Below are positions 35,941 through 45,364 of a stretch of 64,000 bases of DNA, piece by piece. The position numbers and the translations under genes are program-made. This stretch comes from Maribacter flavus. GTDB taxonomy: Bacteria > Bacteroidota > Bacteroidia > Flavobacteriales > Flavobacteriaceae. The notes beneath the pieces are model-generated. The model was not told the origin of the DNA. It ran no database searches and saw nothing but the letters and a program-made list of their open reading frames with translations. Numbering within the stretch: the first letter of the stretch is position 1; the number at the start of each line of letters is the position of its first letter. The stretch spans positions 1,875,318 through 1,939,317 of the forward strand of contig NZ_VUOE01000001.1 in NCBI RefSeq assembly GCF_008386635.1, written 5' to 3'.

Positions 35941-38778
35941 TTAAAATTGATAGCTATATCCCAAGGAGATGGCCTGACCTGGATATCTAGATGAAAATAG
36001 CCTATCCGTAGCACCAAAGGATTGGTACACGCTTTCAATCTTGTCATTTAGCACGTTTTCAAAACGAAGGGTCAGTTTGCTGTTTTTCTCCTCGCCAAAC
36101 TCTTTGCTCAAATTGAATTTTAGATTGTGAAAGGGCAGGGTAAATACATCTGGAATATCCCCATTTCCTACAATTTCCAAGGTTTTCCCTTGAACATTAT
36201 AGACTAGGCCACCTTGCCATCCATTGTCATTGTTGTCATAGTTGAATCCAACGTTTAACAGAAAGGGTGATTGGCCTTGCAATGTTCTATAATCCTTAAA
36301 TTCCTCACCTTCCCTCAAGTTGTCCCTTCTTGCTTCCTCTTCATCTTCACTAAAGGATTGACGGGACTCGATTAAGGAAACATTGGCATTAAAGGAAAAA
36401 TCCTGCCAGCCAGGAATAAAGTCCATACTTCTTCTAAATTCCAGCTCACCACCAAAAACCACGGCATCTCCCAAGTTCAGGGGAATGAACTGACCTCGTG
36501 CCTCCCGGATGAAGGAAAGTTCAATGGGATCATCAAAGGTCTTTGCAAAGGCACTAACAGCAAAGAAGTTGGTCCTTTCGCCATAGGCTTCAAATCGTAA
36601 ATCAAAGTTATTTATATAGGTAGGCTGGATATTGATATTTCCAATAAAAAAGGTACTGGAAACAGGATCAAAAATCTGGGCATTGGAAGCTTCCTTGAAA
36701 GAAGGTCTTGCCGTGGTGCTGCTGAAGGAAGCCCTAAATTTCCTACTTGCCTCTTCGTTAAGGTCGTAGATAAGGTTGGCCGATGGAAAGAAATCCGCCT
36801 TGTCCAATAGGTTCACATTGTCAAAAACCTCCCCGTCCTGGTTAATGCCAGAATAATAAAGGTCGAACTTCTCAAAACGTACGCCCAGTATGGCGTTGAG
36901 TCTTTCCGATAGTTTAAATTCATCACCTACGTATCCGGCGGCAACGGACATTTCGGAGTCAAAGGAATCAGAAATATTGGAATCCCTTCGCACAAAGGTT
37001 CCTTCGCCAGTACTTGGATTATAGATATTTTCAGGGGCCAATACCTGGTCCGCATCGCCGCCAAAGCCCAAGCTGAAATTACCTTGTCTTGATTGTACGG
37101 GGTGTGAAAACTGATCCACTACAAATTCCCGTTGTTTTAAGGTGTAGGCTCCTCCAAACTTTAATTTCGCCTCCCTACCAAAAAATTGATGCCTTCTAGA
37201 AAAATCCAGTTTTCCTGCGAGATTGATTTCCTCTAAATCCCTCCAAATCCTGCTAGGTTCACCAGATTCACTGGGAGAGATGGAAAAGTTTCCAGTTTCT
37301 GTATTGAACCTAAACGGTGTTGTTCTTAGGTCTTTATCGTATATTTTTGAGAATGTTGGAGAAAGTTTCCATGAAACTTTCCAAGATCCATCCTCGTTGG
37401 AGTGCTCGCCATTTAATAATGCGTTGGTAATGGATCGTTGTGTATAGGTCAGCACATCCTTAAAAATCGTATTGGAATTTACACTGAAATTATCTTGCCT
37501 AATATAGCCAGCGCTTGATTCCCCATTCTGTATGTGTAAAACATTCAATTTGTATTTGGATGTCCTGCCTTTAAAGGAAACACCAGCTAAACCACTAATC
37601 AGTACATTATTGACACCCACGTCGCCGGACTGTGTTCTATCGTCAATCAATTCCAAAACGGAGGGGTCTTGATCTTGTTTGCGAAAGACTTGACCGTTGA
37701 CAATGTTTTCGTAAAACTCCGTATTGTTTCTATAGGATAGGGATGCCAAATAGCCAATTTTTTTGGTGCCATCCTCATTCGCATTGTATTGGTTTCCGGC
37801 CGTAAGGCCAAAACTGAAATCCATACCGCTTTGCTCCTGTAGGGCCTTTAAGTTGGAGTCGAACAATTGTGTGGTAATTCTTGCAACCTGTCCATTTTGT
37901 TGTGGCAATAGGGTTTCAAAATTTTGTGAAATGGGCAAATCCCGCTTTCCTCCATCATATCCCAAGGGGTCTGAAACACTGCCATCATAAGTCAAATAAT
38001 TGTCCTTAAAATGCATGGAAGAATTATACCCAAGACCTGCTGACACGCTGTACTCGGCCCTTGAAGGGAAATCTTTGGTCACAATATCCACAACACCTCC
38101 CGTAAAGTCGGCCGGTTGGTCAGCCGTTGCGGATTTTACCACAATAATGTTGTCCAAGATATTGGTAGGGAAGATATCCAATTGAAGAGTGTTCCTATCT
38201 GGATCCAATCCGGGTACGTCCACACCATTAAGAATGGACTTTGTATATCTGTCACCTAAACCCCTAACATAGACAAATTTTCCTCCCTGTACGGATACAC
38301 CGGGCACGGCCTTTATGGCACTGGCGATGTCTCCCGCACCTGATTTTTTAATACTTTGAATGGACAGACCATCCAGAAGGGCTACCGAGTTCTTTTGTAG
38401 ATTAAGTACGGAGGCCTCCGTGTTTTTGGAAACCGTAGTGGTTACCACCACTTCATCCAAAGCGTTTGGCAGTGGATTCAAGGTAACATCGATTATTTCC
38501 TCCGCACCTTGGGCGATGACTACCTCGGAGATTTCCTTGGTCTCATATCCTAAAAACGAAAATACTACGGTATACGTGCCGGGCTCTAGCTCCAAAGCGT
38601 ATTTTCCATCAAAATCCGAGGTCGTTCCTTTGGTAGTGCCTTTTATTGTAATATTCGCAAAAGGCAATACGTCATTAAATTCACCATCCATCACTGTTCC
38701 CGAAATAATGCCTTCTTGTGCAAGAATGGACTGTATGGAAAATGCGGCAAGTAAAACTAAAAGCGATTTAATTTTCAT
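35941..38778 (-). CDS. TonB-dependent receptor with carboxypeptidase-regulatory-like N-terminal domain
   Basis: 945 residues from ATG 38778. Signal peptide (MKIKSLLVLLAAFSIQSILA), a CarboxypepD_reg-like domain (~22-108; GTVMDGEFNDVLPFANI, KGTTKGTTSDFDGKYAL), a plug (GAGDIASAIKAVPGVSVQGGK, YVRGLGDRYTKSILNG), and a 22-strand barrel ending in SLGYSYQF. No SusD gene accompanies it. The upstream gene encodes a beta-helix lipoprotein, and PhoB/PhoR-like genes lie beyond. An outer-membrane importer or surface receptor; phosphate-related substrate is an inference from position only. Confidence 0.93.
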   Translation of the reverse strand: MKIKSLLVLLAAFSIQSILAQEGIISGTVMDGEFNDVLPFANITIKGTTKGTTSDFDGKYALELEPGTYTVVFSFLGYETKEISEVVIAQGAEEIIDVTLNPLPNALDEVVVTTTVSKNTEASVLNLQKNSVALLDGLSIQSIKKSGAGDIASAIKAVPGVSVQGGKFVYVRGLGDRYTKSILNGVDVPGLDPDRNTLQLDIFPTNILDNIIVVKSATADQPADFTGGVVDIVTKDFPSRAEYSVSAGLGYNSSMHFKDNYLTYDGSVSDPLGYDGGKRDLPISQNFETLLPQQNGQVARITTQLFDSNLKALQEQSGMDFSFGLTAGNQYNANEDGTKKIGYLASLSYRNNTEFYENIVNGQVFRKQDQDPSVLELIDDRTQSGDVGVNNVLISGLAGVSFKGRTSKYKLNVLHIQNGESSAGYIRQDNFSVNSNTIFKDVLTYTQRSITNALLNGEHSNEDGSWKVSWKLSPTFSKIYDKDLRTTPFRFNTETGNFSISPSESGEPSRIWRDLEEINLAGKLDFSRRHQFFGREAKLKFGGAYTLKQREFVVDQFSHPVQSRQGNFSLGFGGDADQVLAPENIYNPSTGEGTFVRRDSNISDSFDSEMSVAAGYVGDEFKLSERLNAILGVRFEKFDLYYSGINQDGEVFDNVNLLDKADFFPSANLIYDLNEEASRKFRASFSSTTARPSFKEASNAQIFDPVSSTFFIGNINIQPTYINNFDLRFEAYGERTNFFAVSAFAKTFDDPIELSFIREARGQFIPLNLGDAVVFGGELEFRRSMDFIPGWQDFSFNANVSLIESRQSFSEDEEEARRDNLREGEEFKDYRTLQGQSPFLLNVGFNYDNNDNGWQGGLVYNVQGKTLEIVGNGDIPDVFTLPFHNLKFNLSKEFGEEKNSKLTLRFENVLNDKIESVYQSFGATDRLFSSRYPGQAISLGYSYQF

Positions 38779-38816
38779 GTGAGTTGAGTTATAACAGGTA
38801 TTCATATAGAAATTAA

Positions 38817-38851
38817 GTTGCTCGCCTTACCAAAATCGTAAGACGAGCAAC
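38817..38851 (-). terminator. Hairpin between lipoprotein and TonB-dependent receptor genes
   Basis: GTTGCTCGCCTTAC / GTAAGACGAGCAAC, 14-bp stem (one G-U) with a 7-base loop, 41 bases after the lipoprotein stop on the minus strand. The T-tract is weak (TTAATTT). It may be a terminator, or an attenuator or mRNA-stabilising stem that sets a lipoprotein:receptor ratio. Confidence 0.6.
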
Positions 38852-38891
38852 TGTTTAATTTAAAGTATATATACTTGATTTTATGTATTTG

Positions 38892-40313
38892 TTAGAAGCC
38901 CAAGCTTGCTTTGGCATTGGAGTATGTCCAAGCAAAAGCAGAAGTATCCGCTCCGGTTGTACCTTCGGTAACAGCCGATGAGAATGTAGCGGCATCCGCT
39001 TCAAAAGTGGTACTATCCGTTGTATCATTGAAGATTTCAGCAGAGGTAGCTACGCCTGTTGGCAATACGATTTCCCAATTGGTGAAAACTAAAGTTCCTG
39101 CAGTGTAGTTGGCCGCAACACCCGCATTGTCCAATTCTACATCTGATAGCTGAAGGTCTGTACCTATTCCTGTAAAGCCTGTAACCAAGATGTTACTGTT
39201 AGTACCTTGTGCATTGGAACGGAAGTCGGCTATTTCTCCATTTTCAACATTGTTGGATAGACCCACCAAAGTGGCATTTGTTAATGTATAAGCTCCCTGT
39301 AGTGATCCTTCAGGACCATCAATTTCCAAGGCGTGATCGGAAATAGCTCCCTGAACGACCATGGCATTATCGATAGTACCGGAATAGGCTTGGTCAATAT
39401 CCAAACCGTCATCGCCTTGTGCCCAAACGAAAAGGTTAGTAGCGTTTACTGTACCACCAAAAAATTCGATGCCGTCATCCACATTACCTACAACTTCAAT
39501 ATTGTCAATAGTAGTTCCTGTACCAACGGCTCCCAAAGTAAGACCATTGATTTCATTTCCTTCCCCGATCAAGGCGCCGCCATGACGAATAGAGATATAT
39601 TGAAGCGTACCGGAATCATCGGCTGGATCAGTACCGCCATATAAACCTTTATCACCATCCGTATCTGTTGGCAACCCTTCAATTTGTGCTGCAACTGCAT
39701 CACCGTCAAAAGAGGCGGGAGCGTTACCTAAAACGATCAAACCTCCCCAAAGACCTCTATCATTTTCGGTTAAGTTAGTACCCGCAGTTTCGCCGTAAGC
39801 GATGTTGTCTGACGCAGATGTAAAAATAATTGGAGCGTTGGCAGTACCTACCGCCTCAATCTTACTTCCTCTTGTTACGATAAGCGCAGATGCGTTTACA
39901 CCGGAACCTGCGTTTGCTTTGATGATAACACCAGCTTCAATAGTTAAGGTAGCACCGTTGGTAACGAATACCCTACCATCCAAATTATAAAGATTATCAG
40001 CACTCCAGGTAGTGTCCTCAGTAATATCGCTATCTACTACAACAGTTTGTCCAACTGGGTCGGTAGCACCATTATCGGTTGGGTCACAAACGTCCCCAAT
40101 ACCATCACCATCCGAATCTGCTTGGTCAGCATTCGCGGTACCAGGACAGTTGTCGACATCGTCATTTATTCCGTCATTATCAAAGTCCTCATCTGTAATA
40201 ACAACAGGATCAACAGGACCATCATCGTCGCTACAGGCAACAAAGGCCAATGAAAAACATACAAGGGAAAGACCCAATAGCTTTTTCATAGAATTTACGT
40301 TTTTAATTTTCAT
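38892..40313 (-). CDS. Surface lipoprotein with thrombospondin type 3 calcium repeats and a parallel beta-helix
   Basis: 473 residues from ATG 40313 (a second ATG at 40289 starts directly at MKKLLGLSLVCFSLAFVAC). Lipobox FVAC followed by SDDDG, a typical flavobacterial surface-export signal rich in acidic residues. Residues ~30-75 have Asp-rich TSP3-type repeats (DNDGINDDVDNCPGT, DSDGDGIGDVCDP). The rest is repetitive beta-helix (TLTIEAGVIIKANAG, GLWGGLIVLGNAP, IDNIEVVGNVDDGIEFFGG). Expressed ahead of the TonB-dependent receptor, so probably its lipoprotein partner in place of SusD. Ligand unknown. Confidence 0.88.
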   Translation of the reverse strand: MKIKNVNSMKKLLGLSLVCFSLAFVACSDDDGPVDPVVITDEDFDNDGINDDVDNCPGTANADQADSDGDGIGDVCDPTDNGATDPVGQTVVVDSDITEDTTWSADNLYNLDGRVFVTNGATLTIEAGVIIKANAGSGVNASALIVTRGSKIEAVGTANAPIIFTSASDNIAYGETAGTNLTENDRGLWGGLIVLGNAPASFDGDAVAAQIEGLPTDTDGDKGLYGGTDPADDSGTLQYISIRHGGALIGEGNEINGLTLGAVGTGTTIDNIEVVGNVDDGIEFFGGTVNATNLFVWAQGDDGLDIDQAYSGTIDNAMVVQGAISDHALEIDGPEGSLQGAYTLTNATLVGLSNNVENGEIADFRSNAQGTNSNILVTGFTGIGTDLQLSDVELDNAGVAANYTAGTLVFTNWEIVLPTGVATSAEIFNDTTDSTTFEADAATFSSAVTEGTTGADTSAFAWTYSNAKASLGF

Positions 40314-40439
40314 AATAGTATTATTTGATTTACGCCGCAAAGAACGATAGGGGTTGTAAAAGTCGGGTTACGCGCATGTTAAATATGGATTGCAAAAAGG
40401 TTAACCTAATGTTACTATATTAAATCAACGTTAAGCGAT

Positions 40440-40469
40440 TTTGTCATACGGGTTTAATCTTTACTTTTG
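40440..40469 (+). promoter_or_regulatory. Promoter of the phoB-phoR-like operon
   Basis: TTTG (TTG at 40441-40443), 18-base spacer, TACTTTTG (40462-40469), an exact -7 box. The ATG is ~100 bases downstream, leaving a long leader. Confidence 0.6.
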
Positions 40470-40571
40470 AAACATAAATACGTCCAAAAATCGATTGGGG
40501 ATACTGCTAAACCATTGCTTTTTAATACTTTTAGTTGCCTCAAACCTAAAAAGACCAAACCATAGGAAAAG

Positions 40572-41258
40572 ATGAAGAAAAAGGATATTACCATACTTTT
40601 AGTGGATGACGAACCGGATATTTTGGAGATTTTGAGTTACAACCTTTCTTCCGAGGGGTATGAGATAATCACGGCCAAAAACGGTGCTGAGGGCGTTACC
40701 AAAGCAAAAAAGAAGCAGCCGGATCTTATTATTCTGGACGTTATGATGCCTGAAATGGACGGTATTGAGGCCTGTGAAATAATGCGGAAGACACCCGGAT
40801 TGGAAAATACCATAATTACCTTCTTGACCGCACGCGGAGAGGATTACTCCCAAGTGGCCGGTTTTGATGCCGGGGCCGATGACTACATTACCAAGCCCAT
40901 AAAGCCAAAGGTATTGGTGAGCAAAGTAAATGCGCTCTTAAGAAGGTTATCCAAAGAGGAGGGTCCCAGGGAGGATATTACAAAAGTTGGTGATATTGTA
41001 ATCAACAGGGAAGAATACAAGATTATAAATCAGGGCGAGGAAATAATACTCCCTCGGAAGGAGTTTGAACTTTTGGCCCTGCTCACTTCAAAACCCAATA
41101 AAGTATTCAAACGCGAGGTAATTCTGGATAAGGTCTGGGGCAATGAGGTGGTCGTTGGCGGAAGGACCATCGATGTACATATCCGTAAGCTACGGGAAAA
41201 AATAGGAGAAGATCACTTTAAGACCGTTAAAGGGGTAGGCTATAAGTTTGTATTATAA
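40572..41258 (+). CDS. PhoB/OmpR-family response regulator
   Basis: 228 residues. Receiver domain with acidic pocket Asp12-Asp13, phospho-acceptor Asp56 (LIILDVMMPEMDG) and conserved Lys in ITKPIKPK. OmpR-type winged helix ~135-228 (LPRKEFELLALL ... VGGRTIDVHIRKLREKIG ... GVGYKF). Its stop overlaps the kinase ATG by one base. PhoB-like by resemblance and pairing; the regulon is inferred. Confidence 0.93.
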   Translation: MKKKDITILLVDDEPDILEILSYNLSSEGYEIITAKNGAEGVTKAKKKQPDLIILDVMMPEMDGIEACEIMRKTPGLENTIITFLTARGEDYSQVAGFDAGADDYITKPIKPKVLVSKVNALLRRLSKEEGPREDITKVGDIVINREEYKIINQGEEIILPRKEFELLALLTSKPNKVFKREVILDKVWGNEVVVGGRTIDVHIRKLREKIGEDHFKTVKGVGYKFVL

Positions 41259-42325
41259 TGGCCATTCGATCCAAAAAGTCCTATAGGTTTGCCTTCAGGT
41301 CTGCTTTCTATATAGGCGTTATTTCCTTTTTTGTTATTGGGAGTCTGCTGTGGCTCTTCAACATAATGAACTGGATGTTTTTGGCCATTGCCTCCTTGCT
41401 AATTTTTATTTTTTCTTTCGGGGCCCTTCAGTTCAGAATTGAACGCTTCATATACCGCCGTATCAAGAAAATATATGACGATGTGGAACTGTTGGAGTCC
41501 ACGCCCTTGGCAACCAACCCCGTAACTACCGACATGCGCACCTTGACCGCGGAAATAGAGAAATTCGCCAAGGACAAGAAGATAGAAATCGATACGCTTA
41601 AGATCCGGGAAGAGTATCGTAAGGATTTTTTGGGCAATGTGTCGCACGAGCTAAAGACTCCATTGTTCACCGCACAGGGCTATCTGGAAACGCTTTTGGA
41701 CGGGGCCATAGAGGACAAAAATATCCGAAGAAAATATATTTCCAGGGCCAACAAGGCAGTGGAGCGGCTTATTTACATTGTACGGGACCTGGATTTGATC
41801 ACCAAACTAGAAGTGGGCGATCTGCGTTTGGAAAAGGAGAATTTCAATATTGTGGAGCTCATTCAAAATGTGTTCGACCTCTTGGAAATGAAGGCCAGCA
41901 AAAAGAAAATTGTCCTCACCTTTGATATGGTCTATCCCAACCCGATCATGGTATATGCCGATAAGGAAAAAATCCAGCAGGTATTGACCAATCTCTTAGT
42001 AAACTCCATTAAATATGGTAACGAGAACGGTACTACGGAGGTAAGTGTGGAGAATTTGGTCAAGAATAAAGTTATAGTTCGGGTAACCGATAACGGCGAG
42101 GGCATCCCGGCGAATCACCTGCCCAGATTGTTCGAACGTTTCTATAGGGTGGACCCTAGTGGAAGCAGAAAGGAAGGAGGAAGTGGCCTGGGTCTATCTA
42201 TCGTAAAGCATGTAATAGAGGCACACGGAGAAAAAATCTACGTGGAAAGTTCTGAGGATGTGGGCTCCGAATTTTCCTTCACCCTGGAGAAAAGTAAAAC
42301 CGAAAATACCAACTCCAAAAAATAG
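41258..42325 (+). CDS. PhoR-like sensor histidine kinase
   Basis: 355 residues. Two close N-terminal membrane helices (~14-36 and 39-57) with almost no periplasmic loop, a linker without PAS domain, HisKA with His130 (GNVSHELKTPLFT), and HATPase_c: QVLTNLLVNSIKYG, VTDNGEGIP, GSGLGLSIVKHV. The lack of a sensor domain outside the membrane suggests input through partner proteins, as for PhoR with the Pst system; no pst genes lie in the window. Confidence 0.93.
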   Translation: MAIRSKKSYRFAFRSAFYIGVISFFVIGSLLWLFNIMNWMFLAIASLLIFIFSFGALQFRIERFIYRRIKKIYDDVELLESTPLATNPVTTDMRTLTAEIEKFAKDKKIEIDTLKIREEYRKDFLGNVSHELKTPLFTAQGYLETLLDGAIEDKNIRRKYISRANKAVERLIYIVRDLDLITKLEVGDLRLEKENFNIVELIQNVFDLLEMKASKKKIVLTFDMVYPNPIMVYADKEKIQQVLTNLLVNSIKYGNENGTTEVSVENLVKNKVIVRVTDNGEGIPANHLPRLFERFYRVDPSGSRKEGGSGLGLSIVKHVIEAHGEKIYVESSEDVGSEFSFTLEKSKTENTNSKK

Positions 42326-42344
42326 TGACCGGAATCAATTTTAT

Positions 42345-42352
42345 TAGCTTTG
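42345..42352 (+). promoter_or_regulatory. -7 promoter box for trmB
   Basis: TAGCTTTG, exact TAnnTTTG, 19 bases before the GTG start; gives trmB and its followers a promoter separate from the two-component operon. Confidence 0.5.
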
Positions 42353-42371
42353 CCATTATAAAAGGAACCAA

Positions 42372-43040
42372 GTGGGCAGCAAGAACAAGCTAAAAAGATT
42401 CAAGGAGAACGAAACCTTTTCAAATGTGATACAGCCAACTCGGCAAGAAGTTACCGATGGTTTTGTACTGAAAGGAAATTGGAAGGAACACTTTAAAAAC
42501 AATAACCCAATTGTTTTGGAACTGGGCTGCGGTAAGGGCGAATATACGGTAGGACTGGCAAAAAAAAATCCCAATAAAAATTTCATAGGCCTCGATATCA
42601 AAGGTGCCCGATTTTGGAGGGGAGCCAAAACCGCCTTGGAGGAAGGTTTGCAAAACGTCGCTTTCTTACGGACTCAAATAGAACTGGTGGACCTTTTGTT
42701 CGGTAAGGAAGAGGTCTCGGAAATATGGATCACCTTTCCCGATCCCCAAATAAAGTACAAAAGGACCAAGCATAGGATGACCAACGCGGCCTTTTTGGAA
42801 AAGTACAAGCGTATTTTGGCCCCCAATGGATTGATGCATCTTAAGACTGATAGCGAATTCATGCACGGGTATACCTTGGGACTCCTGCATGGTTTGGGAC
42901 TGGAGGTTGTCTACGCCAATCACGATGTGTATAAAAATGAGGGTAGTCCCAAGGATGTTCTGGAAATTCAGACATTCTATGAAAATCAGTATCTTGAGAA
43001 AGGCAAACCCATAACCTATATCCAATTTAGGATACACTAA
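42372..43040 (+). CDS. trmB: tRNA (guanosine(46)-N7)-methyltransferase
   Basis: 222 residues, GTG start. SAM-dependent m7G46 methylation of tRNA. Motif I VLELGCGKGEYT, FIGLDIKGARFWRG, and the TrmB hallmark ITFPDPQIKYKRTKHRMT are present. Length typical. Followed after 4 bases by a LysE-type transporter. Confidence 0.94.
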   Translation: MGSKNKLKRFKENETFSNVIQPTRQEVTDGFVLKGNWKEHFKNNNPIVLELGCGKGEYTVGLAKKNPNKNFIGLDIKGARFWRGAKTALEEGLQNVAFLRTQIELVDLLFGKEEVSEIWITFPDPQIKYKRTKHRMTNAAFLEKYKRILAPNGLMHLKTDSEFMHGYTLGLLHGLGLEVVYANHDVYKNEGSPKDVLEIQTFYENQYLEKGKPITYIQFRIH

Positions 43041-43044
43041 GTAG

Positions 43045-43674
43045 ATGCAACATTTACTCATTCTTTTCTTCGCTACCTATTCGGCGGCCTTTATGGCCAC
43101 TGTACCACCCGGGCTTCTCAATTTAAATGCCGCCAAGACCAGTGTGGAAAAGGATAAATTGAACGGTGTTATCTTTAGTTTGGGCGTGTCCACCGTTATT
43201 ATGTTGCAGGCCACCATTGCGGTATTCATCTCTAAATTTTTGGATAGGAATCCTGAAGTTGTTTCCCGTCTTTTGGAAGTTGCCATTGCTGTCTTTGCAG
43301 CTTTGGCGGTCTATTTTTTTGTGGCGGCCAAACGAAATAAAAAAACGAAAATCAAGGCCATCAAAATCAGTAAGCGAAACAGCTACCTCAAGGGTATGTT
43401 TTTGGCAACCCTTAATTTTTTGACCATTCCCTACTACAGCGGACTCAACATTATGTGGAATGCATCGGGCTGGATCAAGTTCATGTTTTTGGATATTGCC
43501 ATTTTTGTTCTGGCGGCCGGTTTGGGCACGTTTTCGGTGCTGTACCTGTACGTTTTTTACTTTGACAAACTGGAGCACAAGACGAATCGGTTTGAAAAAA
43601 ATGCGAACTACATTCTTTCCTTTCTCATGGTACTTTTGTTGATCATCACCGTAGTAAGGGTGCTAAACAGGTAG
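43045..43674 (+). CDS. LysE-family transporter
   Basis: 209 residues with about six membrane helices. N-terminal AAFMATVPPGLLNLNAAKTS is the LysE/RhtB-type PPG motif. Probably exports amino acids; substrate unknown. It sits between trmB and the Atl gene with 4-base gaps on both sides, so all three are likely one transcript. Confidence 0.87.
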   Translation: MQHLLILFFATYSAAFMATVPPGLLNLNAAKTSVEKDKLNGVIFSLGVSTVIMLQATIAVFISKFLDRNPEVVSRLLEVAIAVFAALAVYFFVAAKRNKKTKIKAIKISKRNSYLKGMFLATLNFLTIPYYSGLNIMWNASGWIKFMFLDIAIFVLAAGLGTFSVLYLYVFYFDKLEHKTNRFEKNANYILSFLMVLLLIITVVRVLNR

Positions 43675-43678
43675 TGAT

Positions 43679-44020
43679 ATGGCAGATAACGATAATTTTT
43701 TTGAAAAGGTCTACGAGGTCGCCATGCAAATTCCGTATGGGAGGGTTACTTCCTATGGTGCCATTGCCAAATATCTAGGGGCCGCCCGAAGTGCCAGAAT
43801 GGTAGGGTGGGCCATGAACGCTTCCCATACCAGGGACGACATTCCCGCCCATAGGGTGGTCAACAAAGCGGGACTTTTAACGGGAAAGCACCATTTTGAG
43901 GGAACAAATCTCATGCAGCAATTGTTGGAAAGTGAAGGTGTTAAGGTCAAGGACAACCAGATACAGGATTTGGAAAAACATTTTTGGGATCCTTGGAAAG
44001 AATTGAGAGAAACCAATTAA
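43679..44020 (+). CDS. Alkyltransferase-like (Atl) protein, MGMT family without the acceptor cysteine
   Basis: 113 residues covering only the DNA-binding/active-site domain of O6-alkylguanine transferases (VYEVAMQIPYGRVTSYGAIAKY, arginine finger region). The PCHRV motif reads PAHRV (Ala57), so it cannot accept an alkyl group. Atl proteins bind alkylguanine and flag it for nucleotide excision repair. The 3' end overlaps the convergent kinase gene by 4 bases. Confidence 0.9.
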   Translation: MADNDNFFEKVYEVAMQIPYGRVTSYGAIAKYLGAARSARMVGWAMNASHTRDDIPAHRVVNKAGLLTGKHHFEGTNLMQQLLESEGVKVKDNQIQDLEKHFWDPWKELRETN

Positions 44021-45363
44021 TCAAAGATCAAGGTAAATACCGTGTTTTCATCTGAAAGCACCTGTATGCTTCCCCCGTGCAATCGCATGATTTGTTTGGA
44101 AAGACTTAGCCCGATACCTGTTCCGGAATTTTTTGTAGTGAAGAAGGGAACAAAAATTTCATTTAACAATTCAGGAGGGATTCCTACTCCATTATCCCAG
44201 ACCTGTATAAACTTCTTGTTCATTTCGTTGATACCACAAATGAATTTTATCCTTCCATTCTCCTGACCTTCCAAGGATTGTTTGGCATTCTTGCCCAGAT
44301 TTAGCAACACTTGCGATATTTGTTGGGAATCAATATATAGCTCCAGTTCTTTCGGGTGGACCCCAATTTCTATTTTCACCGGATTTTCATCCGTCTGTTC
44401 CTCTAACAAAAGCTTTACCCTTTCCAAAAGTTTTTTGGCGGAAACAAGCTCTTTTTCTGGCTCTGGTACACTAAGGAATTTACGGTAGGATTGAACAAAA
44501 CTCATAAGGTCATTCCCTTGGTCCTTGATTACCTCCAATCCTTTTGCCGTATTTTTTATTTGGTCTTTGCTAAATTCGGTAGGATGGGTATTGGAACTTC
44601 CCTTCTTGAAATACTTAAGGATGGATTCCGAAATTGAGGTGATAGGAGTAATGGTGTTCATGATTTCGTGGGTGAGAACCCGAATCAGTTTTACCCAAGA
44701 ATCCGTTTCCTTTTCGTCCAATTCCCGATGTATATCGTGCACCACAACCAATAATAAATCTTGTCCTTCAATGGTCAATGGGGTACATTTAATACTTAAA
44801 TCCTGTTTTCCCCGTTCATTTCCAAGTTGATAGATTCTATTTTCAAAGGGTTCTAATTTTTGAAAGAGCTGGTATAGCTCTTGGTCTACCTGGTTCAACT
44901 GTTTTATATGGTTCAATGGCCTGTAGTTGAGCAGCTCTTGCACCGTTGGGTTGGCAAAAAGGATATGCCCCTTTGGATTTATGGTGAAAATTCCAATATC
45001 CGCTTGCCTGAGTATTTCCTGATAGTATTGCTCTTGGGCCTGCTTCTTTAGATGGATATCCTGTATCATGTTATTGAGCATGTTCAAACTATGATTAAGC
45101 TCTTCCAGGGATTTTACGCTCAATTTCTCCGGAAACCTCAGTGTGAAATCTTCATTTTTGATGGCATCAAAGAAATAGGCTATTTTTCGATTGGTCTGGT
45201 TTACGTAATTGATCAAGGCCGAAGTTTGGGCTATTATAATCAAAATGCCAATACCGCAGCCTACATAACTCTCCTTGAAAAAGAGATATGTAGAGATTAC
45301 AACGGTAAGGACTATAAAGACAATCCTTAAAACCAACTGAAGATATATATTACGGCTGACCAT
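44017..45363 (-). CDS. Sensor histidine kinase of the NtrC-type pair
   Basis: 448 residues from ATG 45363, one base after the regulator's stop. Two N-terminal membrane helices (~9-48) with a very short loop, a HAMP-like/coiled segment, a PAS-like domain (~115-200; ADIGIFTINPKGHILFAN), an H-box LTHEIMNTITPI (the HExMN type), then HATPase_c: QVLLNLGKNAKQSL, VWDNGVGIPPE, FFTTKNSGTGIGLSLS. Cognate kinase of the sigma54 activator upstream; the signal may be sensed in the membrane or cytoplasm. Confidence 0.92.
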   Translation of the reverse strand: MVSRNIYLQLVLRIVFIVLTVVISTYLFFKESYVGCGIGILIIIAQTSALINYVNQTNRKIAYFFDAIKNEDFTLRFPEKLSVKSLEELNHSLNMLNNMIQDIHLKKQAQEQYYQEILRQADIGIFTINPKGHILFANPTVQELLNYRPLNHIKQLNQVDQELYQLFQKLEPFENRIYQLGNERGKQDLSIKCTPLTIEGQDLLLVVVHDIHRELDEKETDSWVKLIRVLTHEIMNTITPITSISESILKYFKKGSSNTHPTEFSKDQIKNTAKGLEVIKDQGNDLMSFVQSYRKFLSVPEPEKELVSAKKLLERVKLLLEEQTDENPVKIEIGVHPKELELYIDSQQISQVLLNLGKNAKQSLEGQENGRIKFICGINEMNKKFIQVWDNGVGIPPELLNEIFVPFFTTKNSGTGIGLSLSKQIMRLHGGSIQVLSDENTVFTLIFD

Positions 45364-45364
45364 T

